The notes beneath the pieces were generated by a model. That model did no database searches. It saw only the letters and a list, made by a program, of their open reading frames with translations, and was not told the DNA's origin. Source: JASFRI01 sp050115015 (GTDB taxonomy: Bacteria; Acidobacteriota; Polarisedimenticolia; CBDVAL01). From it: 8,370 bases of DNA. Positions 1 through 5,894 of the stretch are shown piece after piece. The stretch lies in contig JASFRI010000179.1 of assembly GCA_050115015.1 (NCBI GenBank), forward strand, positions 1-8,370. Direction: 5' to 3'. A program made the translations under genes and the position numbers. Position 1 is the stretch's first letter. Each line of letters starts with the position of its first letter.

Positions 1-1282
1 TGCCCGGGGCGTCGCCGGCCACGCCAGCTTCGGACGCCCGCGTACGCTGCAACAGCTCCTCGAGGTCCGCGATGCTGCGGCCGTGCATCATCGCCTGGGC
101 CACCCCGGCCAGGAGAAGGTAGGGGTGGACCGAACCATCGGGCAGGCGGAACTCGATGGTGGGGGGGGTCGTGTGCCGGCCATCCGGCGAGGTGGCACGG
201 GTGGGCAGCCGGATGAGCGCGTGGCGGTTGTATCGGCCCCACGTGATGGCGCTCGGCGTTTCCTTGCCCCCGCGGAGCCGGGTGAAGCTCTGGGGCGAGC
301 GGTTGCCCCAGGCCATCAGCGCGCCGCCCATCGAGGCCAGCCCACCGATCAACCATCGCGCCTCGTCCCGCCCGGCTCCGTTCCCGTCCACGTCCCCGAG
401 GTGCTCGCCACCCCGGGTCGGCGAGAAATGGAAGTGCATGCCGCTTCCGGCATGCCCCTCCCGGAGGACCGGGGCGAAGCTGCACCGCATGCCCGCGTCG
501 TGTGCGAGATTGCGCAGCACCCACTGCGCCAGCACCACACACTCGGCGGCGTCGGGAAGGGGACGAAGCGACATCTCGATCTCGTGCTGCTCCCAGATCA
601 GGTCGTCCGGCTCGACCGCCTCGATGTAGCCGACCTCGCTGTGGCCGTATTTCACGGCCACGCGCATGTCTCCTAGGAGCGCCATGGCGCGGCGGCGAAG
701 GGCCTCGCCGAACACGAACGGTGATGTCGCGTGGTAGCCGCGATCGTCCGCACCGTAGATGTCGCTCTCCTCGGCGCGTTTCCCGAGGAAGTACTCGACC
801 TCTCCGAGCGTCAGGAGCTCGATGTCCAGTTCCTCCCGGAGCCGCCGATCGGCAGCGCGCAGGATGGTATCCGGGCTCTGCGGGAGCGGCTTGCCGTCCC
901 GCCCCAGGTGGCCGCACAGGAAGCACAGGGTGGGATGGGGGGCGAATGGGTCGAAGAACGCGGTGTGCAGGCGAGGATGCAGGACGATGTCGCTCGCACC
1001 CGCCTCGATCCCCAGGCCGGCGAACAGGCTGGAGCCGTCCGCGCGCTCGCCGGCCTCGAGGATGTCATGGAGATGGTCCTCGTCCCGGGGGACGAAATCC
1101 AGGGTCTTCAGCCAGCCGTCCCCCCCGACGTGCATCAGGCTGACCGTCCGGACGCGCTGGTCGATCGCGAGGGAGACGAGGTCCTCCGTGGTCCAGGTGC
1201 CGGGGTCCTTCCCGACGAGCCGCTGGACACGGTTCCCCGTCGGAAACGGCGCCGTCGCGCGATCCTCTCCGGTCTCCCTCAT
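1..1282 (-). CDS. Divergent type-I-like glutamine synthetase (GlnA family), C-terminus cut by window edge
   Basis: Glutamine synthetases join glutamate and ammonia using ATP in the cytoplasm; some paralogues use other amines or acids. The 427 visible residues contain an N-terminal beta-grasp region (about 35-80) and the catalytic domain (from about 130). Visible landmarks are ADGSS (81-85, the D50 loop), EVEYF (161-165, first metal-binding glutamates), GYHATSPF (182-189, the ammonium-site Tyr position), QHEIEM (232-237), GSGMHFHFSP (279-288, metal His), RLRGGKETP (335-343, flap Glu) and IEFRLPD (376-382, last metal Glu and ATP Arg). The usual HHHEVA segment is replaced by AVEPDDL with about one extra residue, and the Asn before GSGMH is Ala. 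The ATG at 1282 is the first standard start after an in-frame stop at 1355-1357; it lacks a clear Shine-Dalgarno. About 30 or more C-terminal residues lie outside the window. The fold is near certain; the substrate is not, and gamma-glutamyl-amine synthesis is an alternative. Confidence 0.9.
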   Translation of the reverse strand, partial: MRETGEDRATAPFPTGNRVQRLVGKDPGTWTTEDLVSLAIDQRVRTVSLMHVGGDGWLKTLDFVPRDEDHLHDILEAGERADGSSLFAGLGIEAGASDIVLHPRLHTAFFDPFAPHPTLCFLCGHLGRDGKPLPQSPDTILRAADRRLREELDIELLTLGEVEYFLGKRAEESDIYGADDRGYHATSPFVFGEALRRRAMALLGDMRVAVKYGHSEVGYIEAVEPDDLIWEQHEIEMSLRPLPDAAECVVLAQWVLRNLAHDAGMRCSFAPVLREGHAGSGMHFHFSPTRGGEHLGDVDGNGAGRDEARWLIGGLASMGGALMAWGNRSPQSFTRLRGGKETPSAITWGRYNRHALIRLPTRATSPDGRHTTPPTIEFRLPDGSVHPYLLLAGVAQAMMHGRSIADLEELLQRTRASEAGVAGDAPG

Positions 1283-1406
1283 CGTTCTCGCTCGCTCTTG
1301 AGCGCCGGTTTCCGGCGCACCCGTGCGGCGCAGGGGGGAACCCCGCGTGCTGGGTCATACGGGAAAGGCACTCGGACCCGTAGGATATTCCAACTCGTCG
1401 GGATTT

Positions 1407-1427
1407 GGGAGGGCCGGAAGCCCTCCC
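1407..1427. repeat. Perfect 8-bp inverted repeat (hairpin)
   Basis: GGGAGGGC (1407-1414) and GCCCTCCC (1420-1427) flank a 5-base loop. Neither strand has a T-run after it, so it is not a classical terminator. It lies about 125 bases upstream of the glutamine synthetase start and about 300 upstream of the SYLF start. It may be an operator or a leader structure, or a chance feature of GC-rich DNA. Confidence 0.5.
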
Positions 1428-1661
1428 GAGCCCGCGCGTCGGGGTCCGTATGGGAGGCGGGCATGGATCGGAAGGGCGCGGGCGGCCGCCAGAGGATGGC
1501 CCGGCCCCAGGGCTCCAGGGGCACGACAATCGCGGCGGGTAGACGTATCATGGGCCTGACGGCGGCCGCCGTTGCTCCGAGATCACGGAGGCAGTCACGA
1601 CCCTGGCCCTCCGTTCAGAACGTCCTCTGGTGGGAGCTCGACGGTCCCGCAGGTGCGTCAT

Positions 1662-1723
1662 CGCGACCGTCAGTCGCGCGCGTGGCCGAGAATGCGGGCA
1701 AGTGGCCCGCAGGGAGAAGGAGG
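1662..1723 (+). promoter_or_regulatory. Tandem hairpins and strong Shine-Dalgarno before the SYLF gene
   Basis: A CGCGAC/GTCGCG stem (1662-1678, loop CGTCA) is followed by a 7-bp TGCGGGC/GCCCGCA stem (1693-1711, loop AAGTG). The purine tract GGGAGAAGGAGG follows at 1712-1723. The AGGAGG core (1718-1723) abuts the ATG at 1724 but is six bases from the ATG at 1730, which favours 1730 as the true start. The stems may protect or position the ribosome-binding site; that role is inferred. Confidence 0.5.
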
Positions 1724-1729
1724 ATGGAC

Positions 1730-2359
1730 ATGTGGAGACGGGTATTCGCCGGTGTGTGGCTCGTGGCTCTGGTTGCCTCCTTGCCTGCAGTGGCCAAGGA
1801 ACGGAAGGTCGAGGACTACTCGCAGACCATCGATGACTTCAAGAAGATCCCCGTCGTCGCCGGCTTCTTCGACGGCGCGTACGGCTACGCCGTGTTTCCG
1901 ACGATCGGCAAGGGCGGACTGGTGATCGGCGGCTCCCACGGCAAGGGGCAGGTGTACCAGGGGGGAAAGGTCATCGGCTTCACCTCGATGGGCGACATGT
2001 CGATCGGCTTCCAGGCCGGCGGCCAGGCCTACAGCCAGATCATCTTCTTCCAGAACGAGGATGCTCTCAAGGACTTCACCGGGGGGAACTACGAGTTCGG
2101 CGCCTCCGCGGAGGCGATCGCCGTCCAGGCCAAGGCCGAGGCGGGCGCCAGCACGGAGACCACGGGGGCGAGCGCCAGCGGTAAGAAGACCGGGGACCAG
2201 GCGACGGCCAACGCGGAGTACCAGGACGGTGTCGTGGTCTTCACCATGGCCAAGGGAGGACTGATGTTCGCCGCCACCATCGCCGGACAGAAGTACAGCT
2301 ACAAGCCGGTCGGCGGGGAGGACCCTCCCGCCAAGAAGGAGAAGGAGGACGACGACTAG
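1730..2359 (+). CDS. Exported SYLF/Ysc84-domain protein
   Basis: The SYLF (Ysc84, DUF500) domain binds lipids in eukaryotic SH3YL1/Ysc84 proteins. Bacterial exported members are poorly understood and thought to sit in the periplasm or at the envelope. The 209-residue product has a Sec signal peptide (positively charged MWRR, hydrophobic core, cleavage after about VA22), and then the SYLF domain at about 28-200. The family signature is clear in AYGYAVFPTIGKGGLVIGG (50-68), GKGQVY (71-76), SIGFQAGGQAYSQIIFF (91-107) and the closing strand GGLMFAATIAGQ (176-187). A low-complexity Ala/Gly/Ser/Thr insert (about 135-158) interrupts the domain, and the tail (199-209) is highly charged (KKEKEDDD). 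The start at 1730 is chosen over 1724 on ribosome-binding-site spacing. The gene stands alone, divergent from the glutamine synthetase and convergent with the RidA-like gene. Family assignment is strong; the function is unknown. Confidence 0.92.
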   Translation: MWRRVFAGVWLVALVASLPAVAKERKVEDYSQTIDDFKKIPVVAGFFDGAYGYAVFPTIGKGGLVIGGSHGKGQVYQGGKVIGFTSMGDMSIGFQAGGQAYSQIIFFQNEDALKDFTGGNYEFGASAEAIAVQAKAEAGASTETTGASASGKKTGDQATANAEYQDGVVVFTMAKGGLMFAATIAGQKYSYKPVGGEDPPAKKEKEDDD

Positions 2360-2380
2360 ACCGCGCCGTGGGACCCCGCG

Positions 2381-2400
2381 GCCGCACGGGGCCGTGCGGC
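2381..2400. terminator. Hairpin between convergent genes, possible bidirectional terminator
   Basis: GCCGCACGG and CCGTGCGGC form a perfect 9-bp palindromic arm pair with a GG centre (in practice an 8-bp stem with a GGGC loop). It starts 21 bases after the SYLF stop and ends 7 bases beyond the RidA-like stop. The placement between two converging stops suits a bidirectional terminator, but no real T-run follows on either strand (only ATTT on plus), so intrinsic termination is not certain. Confidence 0.5.
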
Positions 2401-2407
2401 ATGCCTG

Positions 2408-2899
2408 TCATTTGGTTCGGTGGGCTTCGAGCTCGATCTCGATCAGGAACTCCGGAAGGGCGAGCCCCTTGACCTCCAGCCAGGTCCCGGCGGGGAAGTT
2501 CTTCGGGTAGATGGCGTTGCGATAGGACGCGACCTCCAGGAAGCCGGCCATATCGGTGGTGAAGACGTTCTCGACGATCACGTCGTCGAACGTGTAGCCG
2601 AAGTGGGCCAGGACTTTCTCCAGGTCGGCGTAGGCATTCTTCATCTGCTGCTCGAGATCACCCACCGCCGTCGGGTTTCCGTCATCGTCCATGCTCACCG
2701 CACCCGAGATCTTGATGTCGTCGCCGACCTTGATGGCGTGGGTATAGCCGTAGGCCTTCTCGACCTCGGGGCGCAGCAAAAAGTACTCCGGCGCCTCTCC
2801 GGCTGTCTCGGCGACCGGCTGACCGGACGGCGGTCCGGTGCACCCGGCGAGGATCGCGCCGTAAAGCAAGGCCGGCAGGACAACTCGTTTCCTGGTCAT
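2408..2899 (-). CDS. Predicted RidA/YjgF-family lipoprotein lacking the usual arginine
   Basis: RidA proteins are small trimeric enzymes that hydrolyse reactive enamine/imine intermediates, normally in the cytoplasm. This 163-residue member starts with a lipoprotein signal (MTRKR, hydrophobic stretch, lipobox LAGC with Cys20), so it is probably anchored in the envelope. The RidA fold covers about 46-161: ISGAVSMD (64-71), the helix with DLEQQMKNAYADLEKVLAHFG (81-101), DDVIVENVFTTDM (105-117) and the closing EIELEAH (154-160). At the position of the substrate-binding Arg (PAR in E. coli RidA, R105) this protein has PAG (136-138), so classical imine deaminase activity is doubtful. The ATG at 2899 has AGGAG six bases upstream and puts the signal peptide at the N-terminus; a longer reading from 2989 adds 30 unlike residues and is rejected. 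It is probably monocistronic, convergent with the SYLF gene. Confidence 0.9.
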   Translation of the reverse strand: MTRKRVVLPALLYGAILAGCTGPPSGQPVAETAGEAPEYFLLRPEVEKAYGYTHAIKVGDDIKISGAVSMDDDGNPTAVGDLEQQMKNAYADLEKVLAHFGYTFDDVIVENVFTTDMAGFLEVASYRNAIYPKNFPAGTWLEVKGLALPEFLIEIELEAHRTK

Positions 2900-2903
2900 C
2901 GCC

Positions 2904-2928
2904 TTCTCCTGGAGTCCCGGGGGACTCC
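2904..2928 (-). promoter_or_regulatory. Hairpin abutting the Shine-Dalgarno of the RidA-like gene
   Basis: On the mRNA, GGAGTCCC and GGGACTCC form a perfect 8-bp inverted repeat (2911-2928, two-base centre). The Shine-Dalgarno AGGAGAA (2904-2910) follows directly, six bases from the ATG when measured from AGGAG. The CTCC of the downstream arm could also pair with the GGAG of the ribosome-binding site, so an alternative fold could mask it. This switch is inferred, not shown. Confidence 0.4.
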
Positions 2929-3025
2929 TCTTCGGGGCCTCAGCCCGGCTCATCCGGGCGAAATCCATGGTGGTCTGCACACCACTCACGGGCGGAATCT
3001 ACACCAAGACGGAACCGGGGAGCGC

Positions 3026-3051
3026 AAAAAGGCGTGCGGCCGAACTCCGGC
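3026..3051 (-). terminator. Weak candidate terminator after the kinase gene
   Basis: Reading on the minus strand, a short GCCG/CGGC stem (3051-3048 with 3042-3039, loop GAGTT) overlaps the kinase stop codon. TTTTT follows at 3030-3026, eight bases after the stem. The stem is short and the spacing to the T-run is longer than in good intrinsic terminators. Confidence 0.25.
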
Positions 3052-5729
3052 TAGGCGCCGCCGTCGAGCAGGGCGGGCCAGTTCAGGATCAGCGAGATGG
3101 GCCGCTCGGCGAGATCGGTTCCGCGCGGCGTCGAGACGATCACGAACCGCTGGCCGTCGTCGCTGACGTCGTAGAGGCCGGACTCGCGGCCCACCTGGGC
3201 GGCGGTGGGAAAGAGCGGCTCCGCCGTGCCCAGGACCGGCGCGTCGCCGCTGAGGTCGACGCTAACCGCCATCATCATGCTGTCGGCGGCCCGGAAGTAG
3301 ATCTCGCGGCCATCGGCCCGCCAGGCCGGGTAGCTCCCACCGTTCCGGGAGACCTGCCACTTGCCACCGAGGTCCTCCAGCGAGCGCAGGTAGAGCTCCG
3401 GCCGATCCGACTCGTTGGAGATGTAGGCAAGCCACCTGCCGTCCGGGGAGAACCGACCGTCGGATTGAGCCCGGGCGTCCTGGATCAGCGGGCGCGAGGT
3501 GCCGTCCGCCACCGTGATGATCCCCAGACCGACGCCCATCTTCACGTCCACCGTCGTGTAGAGGATCTCGCGCCCGTCGGGCGACCAGTCCAGGGGAACG
3601 ATCCCCCCGTCGTTCTCGCCGGCCGCGTAGACCAGCTCGGCCTGCCCCGTCCCGGAGGCCATGCGGCGGTAGATCCCCTCCGGCTCTCGTCGCGACGAGA
3701 AGGCCACCATCGTGCCGTCGGGCGACCAGACGGGAGATGCCTCCGGTGCCGGGTCAAAGGTCAGGCGCGTGCGCACATCCCGGGCGAGATCGATGACGTA
3801 GATGTCGCCCACGGTGCCACCGACCTGCACGGCCAGCCGGCCGCCATCCGGTGAAAGCCGGGGGGAGGTGTACGGCCCCGGCTCGCCGATACTCCCCTCG
3901 TCCCTCCCGTCGCGGTCGAACCAGAGCAGCTCCTGCAGCATCGCGGAGCCGGCGCCGCGATGGAACGCCAGCGCCCCGGTGCGGGACGTCGAGAGCTGGG
4001 CACCTCCCCAGGACCAGGTACCGCCGGTGATCTCGGTGGCCAGCGGCACCGGCACCCCTCCGCCCTCCAGCGTGTCCAGGTCGAAGTGTTGCGCCATCAG
4101 CGTCGAACCGCGCTTGAAGATCAGATGGCCCGAGGCATACGAGGCCAGGGAGTCGCTCCTGAGGACGAACTTCTCCATCCCGGCATCGTCGAGAGAGCCG
4201 ACGTAGATGCCGCTGTCCGGGCTGCTGGACGGGTTCGTGGTGCTGACCACGTAGTAGATGAAGTGCCGGCCGTCGGGGAGAAACTCCGGCCAGCGATGGG
4301 CGACTTCCTTGCGAGAGGCGTTCAGCGTGGTCAGCGGCTGCGACGTGCCGCCGGAGTCGGGCACCTGCGACAGCCCCTCCGGCCAGTCGTCCTGGAAGAT
4401 GATGATGCCGTCCGGACTCCAGGAGCCCCCCCGGCCGGATTGCGCGTCGCAGAGCTCCAGCGGGGGGCCGCCGGCCAGGTCGATGCGCAGCAGCTTGCCG
4501 TGCGCCCGGAACCCCAGGGCCCGGCCGTCCGGGGCCCAGAAGGGGTACGCGGCCCCCTCGGTCCCCTCGAGGCGCCCCGCGTCGGGCTCGTCCAGGCGCC
4601 GCACGAACAGGTGGGCCACCCCCTCCTCGGTGCCGATGAACGCCAGCATCATGCCGTCCGGCGACAGGGCCACCGGCGAGCGCAGCTCGGCGCGCACCCC
4701 CTCGGGCACCGTCACCGAGACCTGGAGCGGCCTGGCCCTCGGTAGCTCGGGGCCGCGGGCAGCCATCCAGCCCAGGGCCAGGGCCAGCAGGGCCAGGAGG
4801 CCGGCGATCCCCATCCACAGGCGTTCGCGGCCCGGCCCCCGGGCCTGTGCCGTGGTCGCCTCCGCCCCACCCCTCTCGGCGATCCATCGCAGCTCCAGCA
4901 GCACGTCGTGCATCGACTGGCGGCGCTCCTGGGGGTCCTTCTCCACGCAGGTGCGCACCAGCCGCTCCAGCGCCGGCGGCGTGCCCGGCCGGAGCTCCGA
5001 CAGCGGCTCGGGATCGCGCTCCAGGATGGCGGCCATGACGCCGGCCTGGGTCTTGCCATCGAAGGCCCGCCTGCCGGTGGCCATCTCGTGCAGGATGCAG
5101 CCGAAGGCGAAGATGTCGGTCCGGGTATCTGCTTCCTTCCCCTCCAGCTGTTCCGGTGCCATGTACTGGAAGGTCCCGACGAGGGTCCCCTGGGCGGTCA
5201 ACGGGCTGGCGGCGGTGGGCAGCGCGGTGAGGCTCGACACCTCCGGGGATGCCGCGATGACCTTGGCCAGGCCGAAATCCAGCAGCTTCACCCCGCGGGA
5301 GGTCAGCATGACGTTTCCCGGCTTCAGGTCGCGGTGCACCAGGCCGCTGCGGTGCGCCCGGTCCAGGGCGTCGGCCAGGGGGATGGCGACCCGCAGCAGC
5401 TCGTCCAGGGGCATCGGGCCGCGCTCCAGCCGCTTGGCCAGCGTCTCCCCCTCGAGCAGCTCCATGACCAGGTAGTCCACACCCTCATGCGTGCCGATGT
5501 CATGGATGGTGCAGATGTTCGGGTGGTTGAGGCTGGAGGCGGAGCGGGCCTCGCGCTCGAACCGCTGCCGGGCCTCGCCGGAGCCGGACAGGTGGTCCGG
5601 CAGGACCTTGACGGCCACCTCGCGGTCCAGCCGGGTGTCCCGGGCACGATAGACCTCACCCATGCCCCCTGCGCCGAGGGGGGCGACGATCGCGTAGGGG
5701 CCGAGGGAGGAGCCGGGTTTCAGGGGCAT
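3051..5729 (-). CDS. Transmembrane Ser/Thr protein kinase with PD40/TolB-like beta-propeller
   Basis: This 892-residue receptor-like kinase would phosphorylate Ser/Thr on cytoplasmic targets in response to something sensed by its outer domain. The kinase domain (about 10-285) has the glycine loop LGAGGMGEV (18-26), VAVK with K41, the alphaC Glu60, HRDLKPGN (132-139), DFG (151-153) and APE (191-193), so it looks catalytically complete. A single membrane helix lies at about 304-320. The outer part (335-892) has about ten strands of the [SAL]PDG-x-x-[LI]-x-[FY] type seen in TolB/PD40 propellers. Examples are ALSPDGMMLAF, WSPDGTMVAF and FSPDGRWLAY. The start ATG at 5729 begins the usual kinase leader; a frame open further upstream to 6458 lies antisense to the next gene and is rejected. 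No Shine-Dalgarno precedes the ATG. This architecture is typical of Acidobacteriota. The ligand and targets are unknown. Confidence 0.95.
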   Translation of the reverse strand: MPLKPGSSLGPYAIVAPLGAGGMGEVYRARDTRLDREVAVKVLPDHLSGSGEARQRFEREARSASSLNHPNICTIHDIGTHEGVDYLVMELLEGETLAKRLERGPMPLDELLRVAIPLADALDRAHRSGLVHRDLKPGNVMLTSRGVKLLDFGLAKVIAASPEVSSLTALPTAASPLTAQGTLVGTFQYMAPEQLEGKEADTRTDIFAFGCILHEMATGRRAFDGKTQAGVMAAILERDPEPLSELRPGTPPALERLVRTCVEKDPQERRQSMHDVLLELRWIAERGGAEATTAQARGPGRERLWMGIAGLLALLALALGWMAARGPELPRARPLQVSVTVPEGVRAELRSPVALSPDGMMLAFIGTEEGVAHLFVRRLDEPDAGRLEGTEGAAYPFWAPDGRALGFRAHGKLLRIDLAGGPPLELCDAQSGRGGSWSPDGIIIFQDDWPEGLSQVPDSGGTSQPLTTLNASRKEVAHRWPEFLPDGRHFIYYVVSTTNPSSSPDSGIYVGSLDDAGMEKFVLRSDSLASYASGHLIFKRGSTLMAQHFDLDTLEGGGVPVPLATEITGGTWSWGGAQLSTSRTGALAFHRGAGSAMLQELLWFDRDGRDEGSIGEPGPYTSPRLSPDGGRLAVQVGGTVGDIYVIDLARDVRTRLTFDPAPEASPVWSPDGTMVAFSSRREPEGIYRRMASGTGQAELVYAAGENDGGIVPLDWSPDGREILYTTVDVKMGVGLGIITVADGTSRPLIQDARAQSDGRFSPDGRWLAYISNESDRPELYLRSLEDLGGKWQVSRNGGSYPAWRADGREIYFRAADSMMMAVSVDLSGDAPVLGTAEPLFPTAAQVGRESGLYDVSDDGQRFVIVSTPRGTDLAERPISLILNWPALLDGGA

Positions 5730-5856
5730 GACGACGCGACAGAATAGCACGGAAAAGGTGAGAGTGGCTCTTGGGCCGTCACCGGGGCCGCTGCCCGTGG
5801 GCGAACCGTACCGAGCCGGCACGCGGACCGGTGCAAGCACGGCGTGCGGACTGGAC

Positions 5857-5891
5857 TTGACAGGCGGCCGGCTTACCGGTAAAAATTTACC
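5857..5891 (+). promoter_or_regulatory. Promoter with palindrome over the -10 element
   Basis: A perfect TTGACA (5857-5862) is followed 17 bases later by TAAAAA (5880-5885; AAAAAT with an 18-base spacer is equally good). The ATG of the fusion gene begins nine bases after the -10, and no Shine-Dalgarno fits between, so the transcript would be leaderless or nearly so. The -10 lies inside the palindrome GGTAAA-AA-TTTACC (5878-5891), and TACCGGTA (5874-5881) overlaps its left arm. This looks like a possible operator. The promoter call rests on consensus and spacing only. Confidence 0.6.
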
Positions 5892-5894
5892 ACC

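Larger units (their letters stand above)
1283..1729. other. Divergent intergenic region, no convincing gene
   Basis: This 447-base spacer separates the start of the glutamine synthetase gene (minus) from the SYLF gene (plus) and must hold both promoters. No convincing -35/-10 pair was found for either. Open frames cross it on both strands, but their translations are Arg/Pro/Gly-rich with no recognisable motif, as expected of GC-rich non-coding DNA. It holds several inverted repeats: 1407-1427, a CTCCG/CGGAG pair at 1575-1590, and two hairpins at 1662-1678 and 1693-1711 that lead into the SYLF ribosome-binding site. Confidence 0.6.

Noticed and set aside
1279..1551. 90-codon minus-strand open frame just upstream of the glutamine synthetase
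   Set aside because: Pro/Arg-rich, no motif, no ribosome-binding site, and composition typical of non-coding GC-rich DNA. It overlaps the next gene's start by four bases, which alone is weak support.
731..1729. Long plus-strand open frame running in-frame into the SYLF gene
   Set aside because: It lies opposite the well-supported glutamine synthetase and then crosses a spacer with no motifs. The signal peptide and Shine-Dalgarno at 1711-1730 show the real start.
2420..3166. 248-codon plus-strand open frame
   Set aside because: It mirrors the RidA-like gene on the opposite strand and ends in Arg-rich low-complexity sequence.
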